In this document: one piece after another, positions 28,154 to 37,571 of the stretch
Layout: each line of letters begins with the position of its first letter
Numbering within the stretch: the first letter of the stretch is position 1
Source: an uncultured Gammaproteobacteria bacterium
GTDB lineage: Bacteria; Pseudomonadota; Gammaproteobacteria; GCA-001735895
Assembly: GCA_937936805.1 (NCBI GenBank)
Contig: CALDDP010000067.1
Location: 1 to 39,498, forward strand
Reading direction: 5' to 3'
DNA length: 39,498 nt
The notes under the pieces: model-generated
Told to the model about the DNA's origin: nothing
Database searches by the model: none
Seen by the model: the letters and a program-made list of their open reading frames with translations, nothing else
Program-made: the position numbers and the translations under genes

Positions 28154-28710
28154 CAGGCACCGTTCCTTATCGTTGTTCTGTCGAGCAGGGATTTTATCTC
28201 ACTCGGCCTGTTACCGCCCGTGTCGAAGCCGCTAACGATAAAATCAAGTTCATCGCCAAATTGTTTTCGCATTTGCACGGAATTGCGCACGCACGACTTA
28301 CCGCTGCGATTGGCGCTGGTCGAGACTATGGGCGCCTGCAGGCGCGCGCATAAAAACTCGACTAAAGGGTGATTGGTGATTCTGATCGCGACCGTTGGGT
28401 AAGTGCCGCGAATCCAGCTCGGACATGCCTCGCTTGCAGGCACCAGCCAGGTGATGGGGTGATCAGTCGCCCGCTGCACCGGCTCGAGTTGCTCGCTGTC
28501 GAGTCCGACATAGTTCATGCAGTAATCGATTTTGGACGACAGCAGGATCAGGCCCTTGTCGGGGCTGCGTCGCTTGATGCGCAGTATGCGGGCAACACTG
28601 CTCGCGATCAGAGGATGGCAGCCGAATCCCCAGATGGTGTCGGTCGGATAGCCGAAAACGGCGCCCTGTGATACCGCATGTGCGAAGCGATTTAGTGCCC
28701 ACGGACTCAT
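28153..28710 (-). CDS. tsaC: Threonylcarbamoyl-AMP synthase (Sua5/YciO/YrdC family)
   Basis: '[18 protein letters not shown]', '[19 protein letters not shown]', '[15 protein letters not shown]'. Confidence 0.93.
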   Translation of the reverse strand: MSPWALNRFAHAVSQGAVFGYPTDTIWGFGCHPLIASSVARILRIKRRSPDKGLILLSSKIDYCMNYVGLDSEQLEPVQRATDHPITWLVPASEACPSWIRGTYPTVAIRITNHPLVEFLCARLQAPIVSTSANRSGKSCVRNSVQMRKQFGDELDFIVSGFDTGGNRPSEIKSLLDRTTIRNGA

Positions 28711-28722
28711 AACAGGCTGGTT

Positions 28723-31131
28723 TCAGCTGGCGGCGGCGGTAGCCTTTTTCCTGGCGGTTTTCTTTTTGACGGCCTTTTTCCTGGCGGCTTTCTTCGGTGC
28801 AGCCTTTTTCCTGGCAGCTGCCTTTTTGCGCTTCGATTTGGGCAGGGGTGCTTTTTCGATCAATTCCTGGCAGGTTGCCAGGTCCAGCGTTGCCGGGTCT
28901 TCGACATCCTTGGGAATACGTGCATTCTTGTTACCGTCGGTAATGTAGGGGCCGTAACGACCGCGCAGTATTACGATATCGGTACCCTCGAAAGCCTTGA
29001 TCTCCCGATTTGCATCGAACTCTTTCTTCTCCGCGACCAGCTCCAGCGCACGCTCCAGCGTCACCGTATAGGGGTCATCTCCTTCCTTGACCTTGAGCGA
29101 CACAAACTTGGAATCATACTTGATGTAAGGTCCGAAGCGACCGATGTTGGCGGAAATCTGTTCACCTTCGGGAGATACCCCGAGCTCGCGTGGCAGCTTG
29201 AATAATTCCAGTGCTTCCTCGAGCGTGATCGAGTCCATTTTCTGACCCGGCCGAAGGCCGGCAAAGCGCGGTTTATCTTCATCCTCGCGCGTGCCGATCT
29301 GGACAAAAGGACCGTAGCGCCCCATACGCACCGAGATTGGTTTACCGGTTTTTTCGTCAGTCCCGAGCTGTCTGGCCTGTATCGCCTCGTCACGACTAAC
29401 CGTTTCCATCTTGTCGTCGACCTGATGTTTGAAGGCGGTCCAGAAATTCTCCATCAGCGGTATCCAGTCTTTCTCGCCGCGGGAAATTTCATCCAGTGAA
29501 TCCTCCAGTTGAGCAGTGAAATCGTAGTCGACGTACTGCTTGAAGTGCTGGGTCAGGAAACGGGCTACCACGCGTCCGACATCGGTCGGATGGAAGCGTT
29601 TATTTTCCAGTTCGACGTATTCGCGATCGAGCAGGGTGGTGATGATCGAAGCATAGGTGGATGGTCGTCCAATGCCGTGCTCCTCGAGCGTCTTCACCAG
29701 CGAAGCCTCGCTGAAGCGCGGTGGCGGCTGGGTGAAATGCTGTTCCAGCCTGATCTCATTCAAGTTAACGATATCGCCTTCAGCCAGTGGTGGCAGGATA
29801 TTTTCCTTGTTGTCATCCTTTTTGGGTTCATCCTTGTCCTCGATGTAAACACGCATGAATCCGGGGTCGCGAATGGTGGAACCGCTTGCCCTGAAGCTGT
29901 TGTCGCTGCCGCAGGCGAGATCTACCGATACCGTGTCGAGGGTTGCGTGAATCATCTGGCAGGCTATGGTGCGTTTCCAGATCAGGCTGTAAAGGCGGAA
30001 TTCGTCGTCGCCGAGATGCTGCTTGATTTTGAACGGCTCGTTACGCGCGCTGGTCGGCCTGATCGCTTCATGTGCTTCCTGCGCATTCTTGGATTTGGTT
30101 TTATACTCGCGTGGCGTTTCCGGCAGATTGTTCTCGCCGAACTTTTCGGCGATAAATTCGCGGATTTCACCAAGCGCGTCGGTAGATAGCGATACCGAGT
30201 CGGTACGCATATATGAAATAAGTCCGACCTGGCCGGCACCGATGTCGATACCTTCGTAGAGTCGCTGCGCCGTACGCATGGTGCGTTGCGCACCAAAACC
30301 CAGTTTACGCGCGGCTTCCTGCTGCAGGGTCGACGTGGTGAAGGGCGGTGTCGGGTTGCGCGTACGCTGCTTCTTTGCAACCTTGTCGACGCGCAACTTG
30401 CCCTGCGCGGCTTCGCTCAGGCGACGATGCGCATCATTGGCCTGATCGGCATTGGTAATAGTGAACTGCTTGACTTTTTCGCCGGCCAGTAGATTGAGCT
30501 TGGCGCTGAACGGTTGTTCGTCGAAAACATTGTCTGCCTCGATACTCCAGTACTCGACAGGATTGAAAGCTTCGATCTCAAGCTCCCGCTCGACGATCAT
30601 GCGCAGGGCAGGGCTTTGTACCCGTCCGGCGGAAAGACCGCGCCGGATTTTGCGCCACAGCAGAGGCGACAGGTTAAAGCCGACCAGGTAGTCGAGTGCC
30701 CGGCGAGCCTGCTGGGCGTTGACCAGGTCCATGGTGATTTCACGCGGATTTGCGATCGCCTCAGAAACGGCCTGCCTGGTGATTTCGTAGAAAGCCACCC
30801 GGTAGGCGCGCTTGTTCTTCATTAATTTCTTTTCGTTCAGCAGTTCATACAAATGCCACGAAATAGCCTCACCCTCGCGATCCGGGTCAGTTGCCAGGTA
30901 AAGCGAGTCAGCTTTCTTGAGTTCTTTCTTAATGCTGGCGATATGTTTCTGATTACGTTCGACCGCGGTGTAATTCATTTTGAACGCGTTGTCGGTCTCG
31001 ACGGCGCCTTCCTTGGGGACAAGATCGCGCACATGGCCATAAGAGGCCAGCACCTTGAAATCCTTGCCCAGGTATTTCTCGATAGTTCTGGCTTTAGCCG
31101 GAGATTCTACGATTACTAGATGACGTGCCAT
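28723..31131 (-). CDS. topA: DNA topoisomerase I
   Basis: 'HLVIVESPAKARTIEKYLGKDFKVLASYGHVRDL', 'LATDPDREGEAISWHL', 'ISYMRTDSVSLS', 'LSAGRVQSPALRMIVERE'; Lys/Ala-rich C-terminal tail. Confidence 0.97.
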   Translation of the reverse strand: MARHLVIVESPAKARTIEKYLGKDFKVLASYGHVRDLVPKEGAVETDNAFKMNYTAVERNQKHIASIKKELKKADSLYLATDPDREGEAISWHLYELLNEKKLMKNKRAYRVAFYEITRQAVSEAIANPREITMDLVNAQQARRALDYLVGFNLSPLLWRKIRRGLSAGRVQSPALRMIVERELEIEAFNPVEYWSIEADNVFDEQPFSAKLNLLAGEKVKQFTITNADQANDAHRRLSEAAQGKLRVDKVAKKQRTRNPTPPFTTSTLQQEAARKLGFGAQRTMRTAQRLYEGIDIGAGQVGLISYMRTDSVSLSTDALGEIREFIAEKFGENNLPETPREYKTKSKNAQEAHEAIRPTSARNEPFKIKQHLGDDEFRLYSLIWKRTIACQMIHATLDTVSVDLACGSDNSFRASGSTIRDPGFMRVYIEDKDEPKKDDNKENILPPLAEGDIVNLNEIRLEQHFTQPPPRFSEASLVKTLEEHGIGRPSTYASIITTLLDREYVELENKRFHPTDVGRVVARFLTQHFKQYVDYDFTAQLEDSLDEISRGEKDWIPLMENFWTAFKHQVDDKMETVSRDEAIQARQLGTDEKTGKPISVRMGRYGPFVQIGTREDEDKPRFAGLRPGQKMDSITLEEALELFKLPRELGVSPEGEQISANIGRFGPYIKYDSKFVSLKVKEGDDPYTVTLERALELVAEKKEFDANREIKAFEGTDIVILRGRYGPYITDGNKNARIPKDVEDPATLDLATCQELIEKAPLPKSKRKKAAARKKAAPKKAARKKAVKKKTARKKATAAAS

Positions 31132-31175
31132 TGACCGCTACGGATTTAAAAAGATGACTGACAAATTTACGCCGC

Positions 31176-31658
31176 TCAATGAAAGACTGCGGGTTGATCG
31201 GAAAACACGATGTCTTCGTAATGCATCAATGCGTTTTCGTCCTGCTCTTCCGAGCTATTGAAAAGAACCATCATTACGACCCACTTCAATTCTTCGATAT
31301 CGACCTCGGAATTCGATTCGAGAGCCATGACTCGATTGATAACCATTTCACGCAATCTTGGTGTAAGCACGCCGGATTGCTCGAGGAATAACAGGAACCC
31401 CTGGGCATTATATGCCAGCCGCGCACTTTCTTCGCTTGCCAGTACACGGGTTGCGATAGCGGATTGATCCATTGCAGTGTCGTCCTCGACTTGCGCCAGG
31501 CCATCCAGCCATTCAAATGCCTTGTCAATTTCAAGTGGCTCGAAACCCGCTGAGCGTAAGTCGGCATCTATCCCGTCGCGGTCTTCAGGCAGGTTTTCAT
31601 CCTGGTCCGCATAGCTCGAAAATATATACATTAGAACGTCGATAACGCCTTCTTTCAT
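31176..31658 (-). CDS. smg: Smg family protein (DUF494)
   Basis: 'MKEGVIDVLMYIFSSY', 'LREMVINRVMALESNSEVDIEELKWVVMMVLFN'; position between topA and dprA. Confidence 0.92.
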   Translation of the reverse strand: MKEGVIDVLMYIFSSYADQDENLPEDRDGIDADLRSAGFEPLEIDKAFEWLDGLAQVEDDTAMDQSAIATRVLASEESARLAYNAQGFLLFLEQSGVLTPRLREMVINRVMALESNSEVDIEELKWVVMMVLFNSSEEQDENALMHYEDIVFSDQPAVFH

Positions 31659-31669
31659 GAATGCCTCTT

Positions 31670-32770
31670 TTAGATCCTGACGAAGCAGCCGCCGGGTGCC
31701 GATTGAATTAAATCACTAAGCTCAAGTACCAGTAGCATGGATGAAAGCTTGTCGATGGTCAAGCCGCTGCGTTGCACAAGTATGTCACATTCGACAGGAT
31801 CATAGCCGATCGCTTCGAGTAGTCGTTGATGTTCGCTATCCAGGGATTCGATTCGGCTTTCAGAGTGCTGAAATTTCTGCTCGAGCACAAAGCCGACCAG
31901 ACCGGATAAGCCGCCTACAATATCCCCTGGCGTTTCGACGAGCATGGCGCCATCCTGAATCAATTGATGGCAGCCGCGGGTCTGGGGATTATGGATCGAA
32001 CCCGGAATAGCACACACCTCTCGGCCCTGTTCGGCCGCCAGCCGGGCGGTAATCAGTGACCCGCTGCGTTTTGCCGCCTCTACCACCACGGTCGCCATCG
32101 CAAGACCGCTGATAATGCGGTTGCGCTGCGGAAAATTGGCCGGTCGTGCACGGGTTCCCAATGGAAACTCGGATACGATCAATCCGCGGTCGATAATTTC
32201 GGCGGATAATTCGCGATTAGCGGAGGGATAGATCAGGTCCAGCCCGGTCCCGGTTACGGCGATCGTCTTACCCTCGGCGTGCAGGGCGCCGCGATGTGCG
32301 GCCGCGTCGATTCCAAGTGCCATGCCACTGGTTATCACCAGTCCCCCGGCAGCGAGTTGCGCGGCGAAATCAAACGCCGTTTGCGCTCCTCCGGGAGTAC
32401 AGTTTCTACTGCCGACAATTGCCACCTGTGGCTCGGACAGCAGCGGCAGGTTTCCGCTGGCGTAGAGTAGTACAGGGTAACCTTTGGTCTGACGCAGTAA
32501 CTCCGGGTAGGCGCTGTGCTGGTAATGAACCAGGTGATTGCGGCTGGTTGCTGCCCAGGCCTGATCGCGCGCAACCTGTGGGTGTTGCCGCGCCCTGATT
32601 TTTCTTATGTTGTGGTGATCTAATCCCGCTGCCCTGAGCTCGCTGGTGCAGCTGCGGCAAACCTGTTCAGAATCTCCGTCGAAGTGATCAAGGAGAGCGG
32701 CCAATACCGCGCGTCTGTGTCCCAGGCTGTGATAAAGATGAAGAAAATCGCTGAGCAAATCCTTTTGCAT
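31670..32770 (-). CDS. dprA: DNA processing protein DprA (Smf)
   Basis: 'VAIVGSRNCTPGGAQTAFDFAAQLAAGGLVITSGMALGIDAAAHRGAL', 'FPQRNRIISGLA', 'AIPGSIHNPQTRGCHQLIQDGAML'; SD GGAGG before the ATG at 32770. Confidence 0.95.
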   Translation of the reverse strand: MQKDLLSDFLHLYHSLGHRRAVLAALLDHFDGDSEQVCRSCTSELRAAGLDHHNIRKIRARQHPQVARDQAWAATSRNHLVHYQHSAYPELLRQTKGYPVLLYASGNLPLLSEPQVAIVGSRNCTPGGAQTAFDFAAQLAAGGLVITSGMALGIDAAAHRGALHAEGKTIAVTGTGLDLIYPSANRELSAEIIDRGLIVSEFPLGTRARPANFPQRNRIISGLAMATVVVEAAKRSGSLITARLAAEQGREVCAIPGSIHNPQTRGCHQLIQDGAMLVETPGDIVGGLSGLVGFVLEQKFQHSESRIESLDSEHQRLLEAIGYDPVECDILVQRSGLTIDKLSSMLLVLELSDLIQSAPGGCFVRI

Positions 32771-32808
32771 TGTGGCCTCCAGTTCCATTTGCAGACCCGC
32801 ATACTATA

Positions 32809-32830
32809 GCACCGGGCGTTTGCCCGGTGC
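32809..32830 (-). terminator. Hairpin downstream of the LysM gene
   Basis: GCACCGGGC-GTTT-GCCCGGTGC, 9-bp perfect stem; no obvious U tract. Confidence 0.5.
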
Positions 32831-32865
32831 CAGTTAGTAGACTGTTTGTTAGCGGTTGCGCGAAG

Positions 32866-34077
32866 TTACGGGGACTTGACGTAATCTTGCAGGCTGATCG
32901 GGAAATCAGCTTCCATAATCAACGCGTAACTCATTTTTTCGAACGAACGGATTACCATCGCCATGCCAATCTCTTCATCCGGCAGTTTGACGAGAAAGTT
33001 CGGGTCTTCCTCTTTCTTGTCGCGGACAACAGTTCCGTAGCGAAGAATTTTCAGTATATTGCCGCTTTCGAGGCCATCGCGATTGCCCAGGTTGATCGCA
33101 ATAGTCTGGTAGATGCCGGTTTGCGAAATTGCATCGAGCAGCGCTACGATTGCTCCGTTGACCTCGTTACGCGGTGGTCTGGGCACGAAATCACGTTCAA
33201 AGTTGGTGTTATCCATCGGGATCACGCGATCGTCACGCAGGATTTCACGATCTGACTGGGTGACTCTTACCGATGCCGGGTCGCCGCGCAGCAACAATTT
33301 GGATTCACCGACGTAAAGCGCTTCGTAGCCCAGCAGTTCATTGGTGATGGGGTCGTACAAGGGCTTGTTAGGGCGATAAATCTGGTAACGTCCACCGCCT
33401 TTGCTGGTGTCGAGCTTGCGCACATAAAGCTTGTCGTTGAGACTGTTAATCAGATGGTTATCGAGGCTGGCGAGTACATAGGCGGAATTGTTCAGCGTGT
33501 CTTCATCCATGATCATCGGACGCTCGAGCAGGTGGCGAATCGAGTCGATTGGAATCGAAGCGATGGTGGCATCGATCGGAGTAGCTCGAACCCTGGGGTT
33601 AACCTTGATCACCTTGAGGCCGTCTGCAGTTTGCGACAGTACCGAGCCGTCTTCACCACGTGACAGGACCTGGACCTTGCGCTCGCCGCCGACGTAGACA
33701 ATGGCAAGGGTATCGCCGGGATAAATCAGGTGAGGATTTTCAACCTGGGGATTCTTGAACCAGATTTCAGGCCAGAACCAGGGATCGCGTAAAAACACGG
33801 TCGAGATATCCCATAACGTATCGCCTTCTTGTACAATGTAGGTTTCGGGATACTCCTCTTCGTAAACGACAGGTTCGACAGGCTCGCTGACCTGGGCGAT
33901 CGGTTCGGGTTCGGGCTCCGGTTCAGCGATGCTAGCTTCGACAGTGTTAGTTTCGGTGGGCTGTTCAGGTTCGTAAACAACGGCGTAGGGTTCTGGCTCG
34001 GCACAGGCAGCTATCAGCAATACAGTGGAAAGCAGAATTATCCCTTTTATATGCTGTCTATTGATGAAGCTAGGCAT
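32866..34077 (-). CDS. LysM-domain lipoprotein
   Basis: Start at Met18 of the listed ORF (AGGGG SD); lipobox LIAAC; Glu/Pro-rich linker; LysM 'TYIVQEGDTLWDISTVFLRDPWFWPEIWFKNPQVENPHLIYPGDTLAI'. Confidence 0.88.
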   Translation of the reverse strand: MPSFINRQHIKGIILLSTVLLIAACAEPEPYAVVYEPEQPTETNTVEASIAEPEPEPEPIAQVSEPVEPVVYEEEYPETYIVQEGDTLWDISTVFLRDPWFWPEIWFKNPQVENPHLIYPGDTLAIVYVGGERKVQVLSRGEDGSVLSQTADGLKVIKVNPRVRATPIDATIASIPIDSIRHLLERPMIMDEDTLNNSAYVLASLDNHLINSLNDKLYVRKLDTSKGGGRYQIYRPNKPLYDPITNELLGYEALYVGESKLLLRGDPASVRVTQSDREILRDDRVIPMDNTNFERDFVPRPPRNEVNGAIVALLDAISQTGIYQTIAINLGNRDGLESGNILKILRYGTVVRDKKEEDPNFLVKLPDEEIGMAMVIRSFEKMSYALIMEADFPISLQDYVKSP

Positions 34078-34215
34078 AAAAACCCCTGAAAATGCATTAT
34101 TAATTGATGGATTGTAGACTAAAAACATCCGACTACAAGTATTTTACCTGTGAAGATTCTAATATAATCATTAACTTGGAACGACTAGCTGTAACTTTTC
34201 TTGAAGTAATTCACG

Positions 34216-34722
34216 ATGGCACTATTAAATATTTTACATTTCCCCGATCCGCGTCTCAGAACCGTTGCCAAACCGGTTAGCGAATTTGACGAAAACCTTA
34301 AACAACTGGTTAGCGATATGTTCGAAACCATGTACGAAGCGCCTGGTATCGGCCTCGCAGCGACCCAGGTCGATCGGCATATCCGCCTGCTGGTGATGGA
34401 CGTTTCCGAAACGCGAAACCAGCCCAGGTGCCTGATCAATCCGGTGATTTTATCTGCCGAAGGAGAAGAGGAAATGGATGAGGGCTGCCTGTCGGTGCCG
34501 GGCTTCTATGAAAAGGTAAGACGGGCCGACCGTATCCGGGTGAGCACCCAGGATGTGGACGGCGTAAGCTCGGAATTCGAGGCCGAAGGAATCGAGGCAG
34601 TCTGTATCCAGCATGAAATGGACCATCTCGACGGCAAGCTGTTTGTCGATTACCTGTCTAATCTGAAACGTAACCGAATCCGCAGTAAGTTGGTTAAACA
34701 ACAGAAACAAAAGTCCAGCTAG
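34216..34722 (+). CDS. def: Peptide deformylase
   Basis: [29 protein letters not shown] motifs. Confidence 0.97.
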   Translation: MALLNILHFPDPRLRTVAKPVSEFDENLKQLVSDMFETMYEAPGIGLAATQVDRHIRLLVMDVSETRNQPRCLINPVILSAEGEEEMDEGCLSVPGFYEKVRRADRIRVSTQDVDGVSSEFEAEGIEAVCIQHEMDHLDGKLFVDYLSNLKRNRIRSKLVKQQKQKSS

Positions 34723-34735
34723 CTTCCCCAAATCT

Positions 34736-35674
34736 ATGTTCAACATTATCTACGCGGGTACTCCGGAATTTGCTGTTCCGGCGCTGGCATCACTGCTGAA
34801 TAGTGAGCACCGCGTCGTAGCGGTGTATACGCAGCCTGACCGTCCGGCCGGGCGTGGTCGCAAACTGCAGCAAAGCCCGGTCAAGCGTTTTGCCCTCGAA
34901 CACAGTTTGACGGTTTGCCAGCCGGTCAATTTCAAGGCCCGCGATGCGGTAGACGAGATACGTGCATTTAATGCCGATCTGATGATCGTCGCTGCCTATG
35001 GTCTGCTCCTGCCAGCGGCGGTACTTTCCGCTCCCCGCCTGGGCTGCGTCAATATACACGCCTCCCTGTTGCCCAGATGGCGAGGTGCCTCGCCGATACA
35101 ACAGGCTATTCTGGCGGGTGACGAGTACAGTGGCGTTACGCTGATGCAGATGGATCAGGGGCTCGATACCGGACCCATGATTGCCGCTCGTCGGGTCGCT
35201 ATCGAGCCCTGCTGGACCGCTACGGAATTGCATGACGTTCTGGCATCGCTGGGTGCCGAGCTGTTGCTGGAATCGATCGATGATATCGAGTCGGCCATTC
35301 GGCAGGCCCGGGCTCAGGACGAATCAGGGGTAACTTACGCGCCCCGCCTGAGCAAGCAGCAGGCTGAAATCGACTGGCACAAGCCGGTCACCGAGTTATC
35401 GAGGGAGGTGCGCGCTTTTAACCCATGGCCGGTTAGCTATACCTGCCTGCAAGATGAAAATGTCCGCATCTGGTCGGCCCGGGTTGCTACCGATATCGAT
35501 CAAAAATTACCCGGCGAGGTAGTTGCTCACGATAACCGCGGCGTATTTGTCAGTGGCATCGACGGGGTTTTGCAAGTGACCGAGTTGCAGTTTACCGGGC
35601 GCAACCGCTGCACCGCGGCACAGGCGCTGAATGCCAGAAACCTGTGCGGATGTTTGCTCGGCAAACAAAAATGA
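34736..35674 (+). CDS. fmt: Methionyl-tRNA formyltransferase
   Basis: 'IIYAGTPEFAVPALASLL', 'INIHASLLPRWRGASPIQ'-type motif (VNIHASLLPRWRGASPIQQAIL), 'GVTLMQMDQGLDTGPM'. Confidence 0.97.
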   Translation: MFNIIYAGTPEFAVPALASLLNSEHRVVAVYTQPDRPAGRGRKLQQSPVKRFALEHSLTVCQPVNFKARDAVDEIRAFNADLMIVAAYGLLLPAAVLSAPRLGCVNIHASLLPRWRGASPIQQAILAGDEYSGVTLMQMDQGLDTGPMIAARRVAIEPCWTATELHDVLASLGAELLLESIDDIESAIRQARAQDESGVTYAPRLSKQQAEIDWHKPVTELSREVRAFNPWPVSYTCLQDENVRIWSARVATDIDQKLPGEVVAHDNRGVFVSGIDGVLQVTELQFTGRNRCTAAQALNARNLCGCLLGKQK

Positions 35675-36978
35675 ACTCCTCCAATCCTCGCTGGATCGCC
35701 TTACAGGTAATGTTGCAGGTCGTTGACCGGGGTCGATCGCTGGACGATATATTTGCTGACAGCTGGTATCAGTCGCTAACTGCGAGCAAACGCGATCTGG
35801 GGTTAAGCCGTGAACTCGTTTTCGGTCTATGTCGTTGGTACTACGCGTTGTCGGCATTACTCGCCAGGCGACTGCAAAAACCGCTACGTGAACGCGATCG
35901 CGATATTGAAATCATACTTTTACTGGGACTCTATCAACTACTGGTCATGAAAACCGGGGCTCATGCGGCGGTAAACGAAACCGTGAAACTGACCGGATCA
36001 GGTAAAAAGACCTGGGCGCGTGGACTGGTGAATGCGGTGTTGCGCGCCGTTGTCAGGGAGGAGGCAAGTCTGGATAGCAACGCACAGGCGCAGGCCTACC
36101 CGGACTGGATGCTGGCACGAATTCACCGTGACTGGGGTGAACAGGCAGAGCAGTTGTTAACAGAGGGGAACCAGCGGCCTCCCATGACCCTGCGGGTCGA
36201 TACCCGGCGGGCGAAGCTCGATGATGTGATCGATGCGCTAAGGGCGGATGGCGCAGATGCTCGCAAACATGAAATGGTGGCAACGGCGCTCGAACTGGCA
36301 TCACCATGCGATGTAACTCGACTGACTGGTTTTGAGCAGGGAATTCTCAGTGTGCAGGATGCCGCTGCGCAACTCGCAGCGGGTCTACTGGTATGTGCAG
36401 CAGGCGCGCGCGTGCTCGATGCCTGTGCCGCGCCGGGAGGCAAGACGGCGCATTTGCTGCAGACTTATGATGATATCGAGCTGGATGCGCTTGATAGCAG
36501 CGAAACCCGACTCGAACGGTTGCGGCAAAATCTGCTGCGTATCGATAAATCAGCTAGAATTCTGACAGGAGATGCGGCCGACCCGGACAGTTGGTTCGAT
36601 GGTAACCACTACGACTGTATTCTAGCTGATGTGCCGTGCTCGGCGAGCGGAGTAATACGCCGTCACCCGGACATCAAACTTTTGCGCCGCGAAAGCGATA
36701 TAATGCCGACACTCGCGCAGCAGCGAAAAATTCTGGATGCCTTGTGGCGTCTGTTGAAGCCTGGAGGGAGAATGCTGTATAGCACCTGTTCGATTTTCAA
36801 GGATGAGAATGAGGTCCAGATTGCCAAGTTCCTCGATCGCCACCCTGATGGTAGCGAGGTGACGCTGCACGAGGTCCCCTGGGGCGAGCCTTGTCCGCAC
36901 GGGCGCCAGGTTCTGACCGGGCGGGATAACATGGACGGTTTCTACTATGCGCTGTTAACAAAATCAGGTCATGCATGA
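35671..36978 (+). CDS. rsmB: 16S rRNA (cytosine-967-C5)-methyltransferase
   Basis: NusB-like N-domain; 'VLDACAAPGGKTAHLLQ', 'DVPCSASGVIRRHPDIKLLR', 'LYSTCSIFKDENEVQIAKFL'; ATGA overlap with fmt. Confidence 0.96.
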   Translation: MNSSNPRWIALQVMLQVVDRGRSLDDIFADSWYQSLTASKRDLGLSRELVFGLCRWYYALSALLARRLQKPLRERDRDIEIILLLGLYQLLVMKTGAHAAVNETVKLTGSGKKTWARGLVNAVLRAVVREEASLDSNAQAQAYPDWMLARIHRDWGEQAEQLLTEGNQRPPMTLRVDTRRAKLDDVIDALRADGADARKHEMVATALELASPCDVTRLTGFEQGILSVQDAAAQLAAGLLVCAAGARVLDACAAPGGKTAHLLQTYDDIELDALDSSETRLERLRQNLLRIDKSARILTGDAADPDSWFDGNHYDCILADVPCSASGVIRRHPDIKLLRRESDIMPTLAQQRKILDALWRLLKPGGRMLYSTCSIFKDENEVQIAKFLDRHPDGSEVTLHEVPWGEPCPHGRQVLTGRDNMDGFYYALLTKSGHA

Positions 36979-37571
36979 CCACTATCACTACACATAGCCG
37001 TCCGCGTCCTGTTCTGCTAGCCCTGCTATTGGCGATGTTGATGGTCGTGACCGCCTCACCGGCCGAGGAGGACAGTCCATTCGTTGTCAAGAGTGCGAAG
37101 TTTAATCTGGATGAGACCATGTTGATGCTTGATCTCGTAATCGATAGTCAGATCCCGGATTTCATTTCGCTAGCAATCGACCAGGGATTTGCGGTGCCGC
37201 TGATGTTCGAAGTTGAAATCCGCGCCGAAAAAGCTTACTGGTTTGATGACAAGGTGGTGTCGTTGAAACAACAGTACATGCTGCACTACCAGCCTATGCT
37301 GGATTCATTCGTGGTGCTCGACGTGAATACCAGGGAACGGCATTATTTCGATCAGCGCAAAGCGGCGGTACAGTTTATCGAATTGGTTTACAATTACCCG
37401 ATGCTGGATATCAACAACCTGGCAGCCGATAAGAATTACTACGCACGTGTGCGCTTTGGTATCGATTCCGATGAGTTGCCGCTGCCGCTGCAGTCGAGCT
37501 GGTTTTGGGATAGTGACTGGGATTTGCAGAGCGATTGGTATGAAGTGGAAATCAGGCGTCCCGCATCATGA
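36975..37571 (+). CDS. DUF4390-like exported protein
   Basis: Signal peptide; 'DSQIPDFISLAIDQGFAVPLMFEVEI'; position between rsmB and an ntrY-like gene; ATGA overlap with rsmB. Confidence 0.75.
   Translation: MTTITTHSRPRPVLLALLLAMLMVVTASPAEEDSPFVVKSAKFNLDETMLMLDLVIDSQIPDFISLAIDQGFAVPLMFEVEIRAEKAYWFDDKVVSLKQQYMLHYQPMLDSFVVLDVNTRERHYFDQRKAAVQFIELVYNYPMLDINNLAADKNYYARVRFGIDSDELPLPLQSSWFWDSDWDLQSDWYEVEIRRPAS

Noticed and set aside
29509-30189. 226-aa plus-strand ORF
   Set aside because: Lies antisense inside topA, a clear housekeeping gene; a shadow ORF.
33840-33990. Low-complexity Glu/Pro-rich repeat in the LysM lipoprotein
   Set aside because: A flexible linker between the lipobox and LysM domain is expected for such envelope proteins; not unusual enough to report.
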